DNA from: JBBPYA01 sp038200385
GTDB taxonomy: Bacteria > Actinomycetota > Actinomycetes > Mycobacteriales > Geodermatophilaceae
Reading direction: 5' to 3'
Length of the DNA stretch: 22,282 bases
NCBI GenBank assembly: GCA_038200385.1
Contig: JBBPYA010000041.1
Coordinates: forward strand, 1-22,282
Under the pieces are notes generated by a model. That model had not been told where the DNA came from. It searched no databases and saw only the letters and a list, made by a program, of their open reading frames with translations. Positions 1 to 5,934 of this stretch are shown piece after piece. How positions within the stretch are numbered: the stretch's first letter is position 1; each line of letters begins with the position of its first letter. The position numbers were made by a program, and so were the translations under genes.

Positions 1-24
1 CGCCACCATCCCGATGCCCGCAAT

Positions 25-122
25 GGCTCGGACGGCGTGGCTCGGACGGCGTGGCTCGGACGGCGTGGCTCGGACGGCGTGGCTCGGACGGCGTGGCTCG
101 GACGGCGTGGCTCGGACGGCCT
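25..122. repeat. Seven tandem copies of a 14-bp unit (GGCTCGGACGGCGT)
   Basis: Seven head-to-tail copies of a 14-bp unit, starting at 25, 39, 53, 67, 81, 95 and 109. Six are identical and the seventh differs by one base (CT instead of GT at its end). Because 14 is not a multiple of three, every frame through it encodes the same 14-residue periodic peptide every three units, so an open reading frame here is not evidence of a gene. No spacers separate the units, so this is a minisatellite-like array and not a CRISPR. Confidence 0.95.
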
Positions 123-359
123 GGCGGCTTACGACTTTCGTCCTCCATCGGCTCAGCGACACCCGCCGCCGCCTGATCAGGTGCCCCTCAGACCCAGTTA
201 CTCGCAAGTAACCGCGGGCGAAGGGGCGTTCGACGCGCCGCGGGGTGCCCTCTTCTGCGATGTTGCGTACGCCTGGGTGACTGTCCCCAGGACCGGCCCG
301 TCCTCCACAGGTCGAACGTCGCCACCATCGACGGGGCCGAGGGCCCGCATCCTGAGCGG
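123..359. other. Non-coding leader between repeat array and first gene
   Basis: No convincing gene is visible between the tandem array and the first CDS. It holds the palindrome at 197-212 and a stretch rich in CTGTCC/TCCACAG-like words near 281-310. The frame of the following gene stays open upstream to at least 252 without an ATG, GTG or TTG, so some of this stretch could be decayed N-terminal coding sequence. Confidence 0.5.
197..212. promoter_or_regulatory. Palindrome GTTACT-CGCA-AGTAAC, possible TetR-family operator
   Basis: Perfect 6-bp inverted repeat with a 4-bp centre. Short TTACT/AGTAA palindromes of this size are typical operators of TetR-family repressors in actinobacteria, often at lipid-metabolism genes. 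No regulator is adjacent inside the window, so the target may be the plus-strand gene at 360 or a gene beyond the left edge. The operator role is inferred from symmetry only. Confidence 0.4.
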
Positions 360-1259
360 GTGTCCCAGGCGACGCAGAAATTGGCCCGCAGTCAGGCGTG
401 GCGGCGGGTCACCCACGGGGCCTACGTCCCGGTCACCATGACCGACGACAGGGCGGTCCTCCGTGTCTGGCGCGACGCCCTGCCTTCGGAGACAAGCTTC
501 ACCCATCTGACCAGCGCGTTGCTGCGTGGCTGGCAACTGCCGGCTCCGCTGCCGTTCCAGCCGGTGTTTGCCGCCCTATCCTGCACCTGCGCGCTACCCC
601 GCCGGGCGGGACTGCGCGCAAGCCGGCCATTGACGCTCGAGCCGGCTACTCAGCTGGCAGGGCTACCCGTCGCCGGTCCGACAGACACCCTCGTGGCGTG
701 CGCCCGCGACCTCGGGTTGCTGGATCTCGTCGTCCTGATCGACGCGGCGGTGCACGCCGGACACTGCACGATCCCGGACATCGAAGCGGCTTGTCGGCCC
801 CGCCGTCGCGGCGCACCCGCCTTGCGTCGCGCGGTCCGGTACGCCGACCCGCGGGCAGAGTCACCATGGGAGTCCATGCTGCGCATGCTTCACGTCCTGT
901 GCGGTATCCGGGTCGAGAGCCAGTTCCCGGTCGGCTCCTATCGTGCGGATCTGCGGATCACCGGTACCCAGCGGCTGCCGGAGTACGACGGTTCCCACCA
1001 CCGCGCCGGGCCACAGCATGCGCGGGACCTGATCCGAGAGCGGGCGCTGCAGCGCGAAGGATGGCAGCGCTTCGGATACACCTCCAGCGTCATGGTTCGC
1101 GACGCCCGATCGGTGCTCCGTGACGCCGACCAGGCGCTCGGCCGCAAGCACGACCCGATGGCCGCCCGGCCATGGTTCGCTGCCCTGGCGAACAGCTGCG
1201 TCACCACGACCGGCCGCCAGCGACTGCGTCGCCGGTGGGCACCGGCGATCGACGTCTGA
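360..1259 (+). CDS. DUF559/Vsr-like nuclease-fold protein with AbiEi-like N-terminus
   Basis: A 299-residue protein of a very common actinobacterial type: an N-terminal winged-helix-like segment (the WRRVTHGAYVPV stretch near residues 14-25 resembles AbiEi-type antitoxin domains) followed by a C-terminal restriction-endonuclease-like domain. The C-terminal signature is visible: SPWES about residue 170, then ADLRI, PEYDG followed by HH, a conserved RD and a GW near 235. These correspond to the D...E core of the DUF559/Vsr endonuclease fold. The cellular role of this family is not established. The start is a GTG with no clear ribosome binding site, and plausible family-like residues continue in frame upstream without a start codon, so the N-terminus may be mis-set or damaged. 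It converges with the MoaD-like gene, with a strong hairpin between them. Confidence 0.7.
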   Translation: MSQATQKLARSQAWRRVTHGAYVPVTMTDDRAVLRVWRDALPSETSFTHLTSALLRGWQLPAPLPFQPVFAALSCTCALPRRAGLRASRPLTLEPATQLAGLPVAGPTDTLVACARDLGLLDLVVLIDAAVHAGHCTIPDIEAACRPRRRGAPALRRAVRYADPRAESPWESMLRMLHVLCGIRVESQFPVGSYRADLRITGTQRLPEYDGSHHRAGPQHARDLIRERALQREGWQRFGYTSSVMVRDARSVLRDADQALGRKHDPMAARPWFAALANSCVTTTGRQRLRRRWAPAIDV

Positions 1260-1277
1260 CGGCGCAAGACGCTCAAC

Positions 1278-1326
1278 CGCGCGCAAAGAGGCTCACCCGC
1301 GCCATCGGACCGCCCCTTTGCGCGCG
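1278..1326. terminator. Bidirectional hairpin between convergent genes
   Basis: Arms 1278-1292 and 1312-1326 pair at 14 of 15 positions around a 19-nt loop. It lies just after the plus-strand stop at 1259 and before the minus-strand stop at 1349, the expected place for a shared terminator. There is no long U-run, as is usual in high-GC actinobacteria. Confidence 0.65.
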
Positions 1327-1348
1327 CTTACCGGCGCGTAACCGCAGG

Positions 1349-1675
1349 TCAGCCGCCGGCCATCGCGCCGACGACAAGGAACGGCTCCTTGCCGGCCAGC
1401 ACCTCAGGCGGCAGCGGCGTACTCACCGGCTCGTGCGACAGGTCCTCCGAGCAGGCGTAGTAGCGCACGAACGGCCGCCGTTTCCCGCTTTCCTGGTCCC
1501 GGATCGTCCCGCGCAGCGCCGGATGCGCGCGCTCCAGAGCGTCCAGCACCGAGCGGATCGTCGGCTCGTCACCGGCAACGACCGTCACCTCGCCGGACAG
1601 GTTCGCCAGCGAACGCAGGTGCGCGGGCAGCACCACCCGGATCTCCGGTCCACCCTGCGCGGGAATCGCACTCAC
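1349..1675 (-). CDS. MoaD/ThiS-like ubiquitin-fold protein ending in Gly-Gly
   Basis: A 108-residue protein with the pattern of the MoaD/ThiS beta-grasp family: an N-terminal strand (EIRVVLPAHLRSLA), the acidic TIRSVLDALERAHPALRG helix region and a carboxy terminus ...VVGAMAGG. The terminal Gly-Gly is the feature that in this family is adenylated by an E1-like enzyme (MoeB/ThiF type) and turned into a thiocarboxylate or conjugated. MoaD works in molybdopterin synthesis, but no moa gene is nearby, so the sulfur acceptor or conjugation target is unknown. The GTG start overlaps the TGA of the beta-propeller gene by four bases (GTGA), so the two are translationally coupled and presumably function together. 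Slightly longer than classical MoaD (about 80-90 residues). Confidence 0.8.
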   Translation of the reverse strand: MSAIPAQGGPEIRVVLPAHLRSLANLSGEVTVVAGDEPTIRSVLDALERAHPALRGTIRDQESGKRRPFVRYYACSEDLSHEPVSTPLPPEVLAGKEPFLVVGAMAGG

Positions 1676-2787
1676 GGCAGGGTCTGCACTTCCACCGAGA
1701 GCACCGCGGGCAGGTCGCGCACGATCGGGGCCCAGCTGTCCCCGGCGTCGGAGGAGGCGTAGACCTGCCCGCCCGTCGTACCGAAGTACAGCCCGCAGGA
1801 GTCCAGGGAGTCCACGGCCATCGCGTCGCGCAGCACGTTGACGTAGCAGTTCTCCTGCGGCAGCCCGGCGGTCAGCGGCTCCCACTGGTCACCGCCGGTG
1901 CGACTGCGGTAGACCCGCAGCTTCCCGTCCATGACCACGTGCTCGGAGTCGCTGGTGATCGGGACGACATACACGGTCTCCGGCTCGTGCGCATGGACCG
2001 CGATCGGGAAGCCAAAGTCGGTCGGCAGGTTCCCGCTCACCTCACGCCAGTTGTCGCCGGCGTCGTCGCTGCGCATCACGTCCCAGTGTTTCTGCATGAA
2101 CAGCGTCTGGGGGCGGTCCGGGTGCATCGCCAGCCGGTGCACGCAGTGCCCGACCTCGGCATCCTCGTCGGGGATCTGACCCGAACGCAGTCCGCGGTTC
2201 TTGGGCAGCCAGCTCGCGCCGCCGTCGTCGGAGCGGAACACACCGGCCGCCGAGATCGCGGTGAACAGCCGGAGCGGGTCGCTGGGGTCCTCGATGACGG
2301 TGTGCAGGCACATCCCGCCGGCCCCGGGCTGCCAGGACGGGGCGGAGTCGTGGGTACGCAGGCCCGGCAGCTCCTGCCAGCTGCCGCCGCCGTCGGTGGA
2401 GCGGAACAGCGCGGCGTCCTCCACGCCGGCGTAGACGGTGTCCACGTCGTGCACGGACGGTTCGAGGTGCCAGACCCGGGCGAACTCCCACGGGTGCGGC
2501 GTCCCGTCGTACCACTGGTGGGTCCCCGGCTCCCCGTCGTAGCGGAACTCCTTGCCGACCGGCTCCCAGGTCTTGCCGCCGTCGTCGGAGCGCTGGATCA
2601 GCTGTCCGAACCAGCCGGTCGACTGCGAGGCGTAGATCCGGTCGGGGTCCAGCCTCGAGCCAGCCACGTGGTAGATCTCCCAGCCGGAGAACAGTGGCTC
2701 GCTGACCGTCCAGTCGCTTCGTCCCTCGTCGGCGGTCAGGACGAAGACGCCCTTCCGGGTCCCGACGAGCACGCGCACACCGCTCAT
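1672..2787 (-). CDS. Asp-box (BNR/sialidase-like) beta-propeller protein
   Basis: A 371-residue protein dominated by Asp-box repeats (S-x-D-x-G-x-x-W): SDDGGKTW, STDGGGSW, SDDGGASW, SDDAGDNW, SRTGGDQW and SSDAGDSW, about one per 45-60 residues, plus a degenerate first one. This predicts a six- to seven-bladed propeller of the sialidase/VPS10-like fold. No signal peptide is visible, so it is probably cytoplasmic and is unlikely to be a true secreted sialidase; such proteins are often annotated only as exo-alpha-sialidase or glycosyl hydrolase. The ATG at 2787 is preceded by GAGGAAGG at about 10 nt spacing and is preferred over the in-frame ATG at 2796, which abuts the same motif. It is coupled to the MoaD-like gene by a four-base overlap. 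Confidence 0.8.
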   Translation of the reverse strand: MSGVRVLVGTRKGVFVLTADEGRSDWTVSEPLFSGWEIYHVAGSRLDPDRIYASQSTGWFGQLIQRSDDGGKTWEPVGKEFRYDGEPGTHQWYDGTPHPWEFARVWHLEPSVHDVDTVYAGVEDAALFRSTDGGGSWQELPGLRTHDSAPSWQPGAGGMCLHTVIEDPSDPLRLFTAISAAGVFRSDDGGASWLPKNRGLRSGQIPDEDAEVGHCVHRLAMHPDRPQTLFMQKHWDVMRSDDAGDNWREVSGNLPTDFGFPIAVHAHEPETVYVVPITSDSEHVVMDGKLRVYRSRTGGDQWEPLTAGLPQENCYVNVLRDAMAVDSLDSCGLYFGTTGGQVYASSDAGDSWAPIVRDLPAVLSVEVQTLP

Positions 2788-2819
2788 GTGCCACATCCCT
2801 TCCTCGGTCCGCTCCGGTC

Positions 2820-2841
2820 GGGCGCACGGTGGCGTGCGCCC
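2820..2841. promoter_or_regulatory. Perfect 9-bp inverted repeat in propeller-gene leader
   Basis: GGGCGCACG (2820-2828) and CGTGCGCCC (2833-2841) form a perfect hairpin with a 4-nt loop, 33 bp upstream of the propeller start. A candidate minus-strand -10 element TACTCT reads at 2862-2857, which would place the hairpin just inside the transcript. It may be an operator or a 5'-UTR structure; nothing decides between them. Confidence 0.4.
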
Positions 2842-2901
2842 CCGGCTCGGTGCTTGAGAGTAGGACCGGTGCAGGCCGCCGAACTCATCGTTCTGCGCCG
2901 G

Positions 2902-2907
2902 TAGTCT
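2902..2907 (+). promoter_or_regulatory. -10 element TAGTCT, leaderless promoter
   Basis: TAGTCT fits the actinobacterial TANNNT -10 consensus. Exactly six bases separate it from the GTG at 2914, so transcription would begin at the start codon. No Shine-Dalgarno sequence is present before that GTG, which agrees with a leaderless mRNA. No clear -35 is visible. Confidence 0.5.
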
Positions 2908-2913
2908 CTGGTC

Positions 2914-3090
2914 GTGCTCGCCCTCGCCCGGTACCTGCTGGCGGCGTACGCCGGTGCCATGCTGGCCACCAAGGAACTCGAACGACGGGGGCTGCTCCGG
3001 TGCGACTGCCCCGCGCAGTGCTGGTGTCACCGGCCGGGCCTGAGCCTGCTGCGCTGGACCCTGCCGGTGGGCCACCGCCAGCCGGTGTGA
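2914..3090 (+). CDS. 58-aa small protein with CxCx3CxCH motif
   Basis: A 58-residue reading frame that starts with GTG right after a -10-like element and ends with TGA overlapping the next gene's GTG (GTGA). Its N-terminal half is hydrophobic (residues 1-18) and is followed by a basic ERR segment and a compact cysteine cluster: Cys30, Cys32, Cys36 and Cys38, with His39. Four cysteines and a histidine within ten residues suggest a metal site (zinc or iron-sulfur), probably at the membrane surface. I do not recognise the family. The four-base overlap, leaderless start and non-random composition support it as a real gene cotranscribed with the lipoprotein. Confidence 0.6.
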   Translation: MLALARYLLAAYAGAMLATKELERRGLLRCDCPAQCWCHRPGLSLLRWTLPVGHRQPV

Positions 3091-3647
3091 CCCGCCTGGC
3101 CGTCCTGCTGCTGGCCGCGGTCCTGCTTGCGGGCTGCCAGGCCACGCGCAGCGCGCCGGCAGCGTCGGTCCCCGCGGCGCCGACCGGGACCAGCAGCGCG
3201 GCGGGCCCGACCAGCACCGCCCGACCGACGCCCTCGGCGGTCAGCGCCGCCCCGTCGCCGGTCGAGGGGGACTGCCCGTACCTCGACGCCGGCTTCGTCC
3301 AGGACACGGTCGGGCAGCACATCGACCGGACAACGGTGACGGCTACCAGCCACGAGTCGCTGCCGACGTGCACGTTCTACCGTCCGGACGGGGACCCGGC
3401 GGCCGAGGTGGCACTCACCGAACTGGCCACGGCGGTGGCCGCGCAGACCGCCGCGATCCGGATCGGTACACCGGCCGCCGACCCGGTCGACGGCATCGCC
3501 GACGGCGGAGTCGTCCTGGCCTCCCCCGGGCAGACCGTGCTGGCGGTCAGCAGCGGCAGCACGCTGCTCGTGGTGACCATCAACCAGGAGTCCTCACTCG
3601 AGGCGCGCGCGATCGCCGCCCAGGTCGCCTCGCAGCTCACCGGCTGA
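3087..3647 (+). CDS. Secreted lipoprotein, DUF2020-like
   Basis: A 186-residue lipoprotein: a signal peptide with the lipobox LLAGC (Cys17 is the predicted lipidated residue), a low-complexity Ala/Ser/Thr/Pro linker to about residue 52, and a globular domain starting CPYLDAGFVQDTVGQ. A second cysteine in PTCTFYRPDG could pair with the one in CPYL. The CPYL...C-F-x-R layout resembles actinobacterial lipoproteins carrying DUF2020, whose function is unknown; this assignment is by memory of the pattern and is tentative. The GTG start overlaps the stop of the 58-aa gene, so the two are coupled. The last 36 codons are duplicated immediately downstream. Confidence 0.75.
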   Translation: MTRLAVLLLAAVLLAGCQATRSAPAASVPAAPTGTSSAAGPTSTARPTPSAVSAAPSPVEGDCPYLDAGFVQDTVGQHIDRTTVTATSHESLPTCTFYRPDGDPAAEVALTELATAVAAQTAAIRIGTPAADPVDGIADGGVVLASPGQTVLAVSSGSTLLVVTINQESSLEARAIAAQVASQLTG

Positions 3648-3755
3648 CCGGCCGTCACGGGGAACGCCACGCTGCTGGTGGTGCGGAGCAATCAGGCCTC
3701 GTCACTGGAGGCCAAGGCGCTGGCCGCCAGGGTGGCGCCGCTGCTCACCGGGTGG
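3648..3755 (+). pseudogene. Diverged in-frame duplicate of the lipoprotein 3' end
   Basis: Directly after the lipoprotein stop, and in the same frame, 36 codons repeat the last 36 codons of that gene (3540-3647) with no insertion or deletion: offset exactly 108 bp. In translation 22 of 35 residues are identical, including TLLVV, NQ, SSLEA and LTG. The stop of copy one (TGA) corresponds to TGG in copy two. It has no start, no lipobox and no N-terminal domain, so it is a remnant: either an old 108-bp tandem duplication or the tail of a second lipoprotein whose front was deleted. Confidence 0.8.
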
Positions 3756-3778
3756 GCCTCCGGTCGCGAGGCCGCCGT

Positions 3779-4223
3779 GGTCAGCAGGGCCACCGCCTCG
3801 CCCCCACTGCCCACCCCCAACCGGGTGTGTAGATCTGCTGTGGGTGGGTGCGCGCGGTCGCGACCGTGATCCCGCGGGTGCGGGAAATCTGCTGGTTGGT
3901 GTAGCCGAGCGCGATCAGGGTCAGCAGCTGGCTTTGCCGGCTCGTCACCGGCGGGACGCCGCGAGCCGCCAGTTCCGCCGCATGGAGATGCGCGACGGCG
4001 TGCGGGCGGATCAGCGTGGCCACGGCGCAGTCGCCGTCGTCGAAGTCGCGGCCCCGGAGCCGGATGAAGCGCCGCCGACGGGGCGCCAGGTCGTTGAACG
4101 CCACCAGATCCGAGGGGACCAGGCGGCCAGGATGTCGAGTACGTCGGCAGCAGGGGCCACCGCCCCGCCAGGCGGCAGCGGCGCCTGCTGGATGAGCCGC
4201 AAGAGGTCGCGGACATCGCCCAC
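3779..4223 (-). pseudogene. Decayed LuxR-family transcriptional regulator
   Basis: Three frames together read as one LuxR-type regulator. The N-terminal part (VRDLLRLIQQAPLPPG..., ending DILAA) shifts frame near 4119-4127, where one C is missing, into LVPSDLVAFNDLAP. The C-terminal part carries a typical GerE/LuxR helix-turn-helix (TSRQSQLLTLIALGYTNQQI then ITVATARTH). It shifts again at the ACACAC run (3825-3830), where two extra bases separate QQIYT from RLGVGSGGEAVALL. The segment between the N-terminal part and RDFDDGDCAVATLIRPH is also much shorter than in the roughly 300-residue relatives, so an internal deletion is likely. The true start is uncertain; GTG at 4223 is the first plausible one. 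Non-functional as it stands. Confidence 0.75.
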
Positions 4224-4409
4224 ATCGATCGTGCGACGGCCGCGGCTCCCCCAGGCGGGCCGCCTCCCGAGTGGCCGCGCCCGCGTCGAACACGACAAAC
4301 GTCGCATACCGGCCAGACCGATCCGGCGGCACGCTGATTGGCGTCGCCGTCTCGGCGGCCCGCCCCACCCGTCCCGGGTGGCGATCCCGCGCGCCTTCCT
4401 GGAGGTCCC

Positions 4410-5288
4410 ATGCGCGCACATCTGCTGTCGTCGGCGTTCGTGGCCGCCACCTGCCTGGCCGCGACCGTCGTGGTCGCCGCCCCGGGCAGTCAGCCGGGAG
4501 GAACAGCGACGATGCCTCGGTCGTCACGACCTGGAACGAGATAGCCGATCGACGATCTTCACCGAGAACGCCAAGCCCATCCCGGAGTCGGGACTGTACT
4601 GATCGCCGTGCGGCTGCACGACGGCCGCGACGCCGACATCACCCTGGACGTGCAGCCGGCACCAGGGGGTCTGGCGACCGACCCCCCGGCGTTCGCGCCG
4701 ATGATCGTGCCGTGGCTCGGCTTCGTCGATCCGCTGACCCTCGTCTCCGACAACCAGCTGCAGGGCCGGCACCCGTACCCGCTCGGCTCGGCGGCCTACG
4801 CCGCGGACTACGACGAGGTCCGGTTGTACGGCGCCCGCACCGGTTCGCTGCATACGCCGGAGCAGACCGACACCGCGATGTGCTACACCGACAACGCCGT
4901 CCGGCAGTACCAGGCGAGCTTGCGGAGCGCGGTGACCGATCGCGGCTACGGGTTGCTGGCCGGGACGCGGGCGTTCGCGCTGCTCGGGTCGGCCACCGCC
5001 GACGCCCAGATCTCCTGCTGGCGGGCGAAGTACGACAATGCATTCTGGCGTCCGTTGACGGCCATCACCCTGGGGGACACCGACGGCAACCCCGCCACCG
5101 CGCCGGATCCCGACTGGCTGCCCCTCGTCGACAACCCGCCGTACCCGGAGTGCACCAGTGGACACGCCTGCATCACCGGGGCTGCCACCGGCACCTTCAG
5201 CTACCTGTTCGGAGCGGACTCCATCGACGTCGACGTGACATCCACCGTGACGGGTACCGCCCGGCACTACTTCCAGCCGGTCAGCTGA
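4410..5288 (+). pseudogene. Decayed vanadium-haloperoxidase/PAP2-like secreted protein
   Basis: It begins with a good start (GGAGG at 4401, ATG at 4410) and a signal peptide. The frame then shifts into DDASVVTTWNEIAD and again into TIFTENAKPIPESGLY, which hits a stop at 4600-4602. After a third frame change the rest (about 4602-5288) reads as the C-terminal half of actinobacterial vanadium-dependent haloperoxidase-like proteins: HDGRDADITL, PPAFAPMIVPWLG, RTPEQT-like HTPEQTDTAMCYTDN, AKYDNAFWRP (5025-5054, vanadate-binding Lys and Arg) and SGHA (5157-5168). About 100 residues between GLY and VRLHDGRD are missing compared with the family, and the final R-x2-G-x-H motif carrying the vanadate-ligand histidine is absent. 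It is therefore dead. Confidence 0.8.
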
Positions 5289-5293
5289 ACCCT

Positions 5294-5343
5294 GGTGCCG
5301 GGAGCCGGGCGGCCCGGTGGTGGCCGCCCGGCCCCCAGGCACC
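5294..5343. terminator. Very strong GC hairpin before ppiA
   Basis: GCCGGGCGGCC (5304-5314) and GGCCGCCCGGC (5322-5332) pair perfectly over 11 bp around a 7-nt loop, and GGTGCC (5294-5299) can pair with GGCACC (5338-5343) outside it. It lies six bases after the haloperoxidase remnant stop and 60 bp before ppiA, so it probably terminates readthrough from the decayed region. No T-run follows. Confidence 0.6.
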
Positions 5344-5403
5344 GGCCGCCAGCCGGCTCGCGTGGAAGGATCGGCGGCGAACCCCGCCGACCGAGGAGTA
5401 CCA

Positions 5404-5934
5404 GTGCCCTTGCACGCGACCCTGCGCACCAACCACGGCGACATCCGGGTGGAGCTGTACCCGGACCACGCGCCCAAGACGGTGGCCAACTTCGTCGAGC
5501 TCGCCGAGGGCACCAAGGAGTGGACCGACCCGCGGACCAAGACCCGGTCCAAGGCCAAGCTGTACGACGGGACGGTGTTCCACCGGATCATCCCCGGGTT
5601 CATGATCCAAGGTGGTGACCCGCTGGGGCAGGGCATCGGCGGGCCGGGCTACAAGTTCGACGACGAGATCCACCCGGAGCTGACGTTCCAGCGCCCGTAC
5701 ATCCTGGCGATGGCCAACTCCGGCAAGCAGATGGGCAAGGGCACCAACGGGTCGCAGTTCTTCATCACCGTCGCGCCGACCCCCTGGCTGCAGGCCAAGC
5801 ACACCATCTTCGGCGAGGTCGCCGATGAGCAGAGCCGGGCAGTCATAGAGAAGCTCGCCGCGGTCCCGACCGGATCCGGGGACCGCCCGGTCGAGGACAT
5901 CGTCCTCGAGTCGGTGACCATCGACCGGGAGTGA
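5404..5934 (+). CDS. ppiA: Cyclophilin-type peptidyl-prolyl cis-trans isomerase
   Basis: A 176-residue cytoplasmic cyclophilin that isomerises Xaa-Pro peptide bonds. Clear family motifs: FHRIIPGFMIQGGDPLGQG (active-site Arg in FHRI and the FMIQGGD block), NSGKQMGKGTNGSQFFIT, and PWLQAKHTIFGEV. Length agrees with single-domain PpiA. The GTG start follows GAGGAG (5393-5398) at 5 nt. It opens the conserved block that continues with the PH-type protein and crgA, as in the mycobacterial Rv0009 region, and its stop overlaps the rhomboid gene's start. Confidence 0.95.
   Translation: MPLHATLRTNHGDIRVELYPDHAPKTVANFVELAEGTKEWTDPRTKTRSKAKLYDGTVFHRIIPGFMIQGGDPLGQGIGGPGYKFDDEIHPELTFQRPYILAMANSGKQMGKGTNGSQFFITVAPTPWLQAKHTIFGEVADEQSRAVIEKLAAVPTGSGDRPVEDIVLESVTIDRE

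Noticed and set aside
25..122. Possible CRISPR array
   Set aside because: Units are 14 bp and directly adjacent, with no spacers.
37..441. Plus-strand 134-codon open frame through the repeat
   Set aside because: It owes its length to the repeat, which is open in all frames, and its later part is a shadow of the DUF559-type gene.
4235..4312. Minus-strand stretch reading RYATFVVFDAGAATREAARLGE
   Set aside because: It looks mildly protein-like and could be a remnant of another gene, but it has no start, stop context or family match.
4524..5636. 370-codon minus-strand frame
   Set aside because: Antisense to the haloperoxidase remnant and to ppiA, with no recognisable domain.
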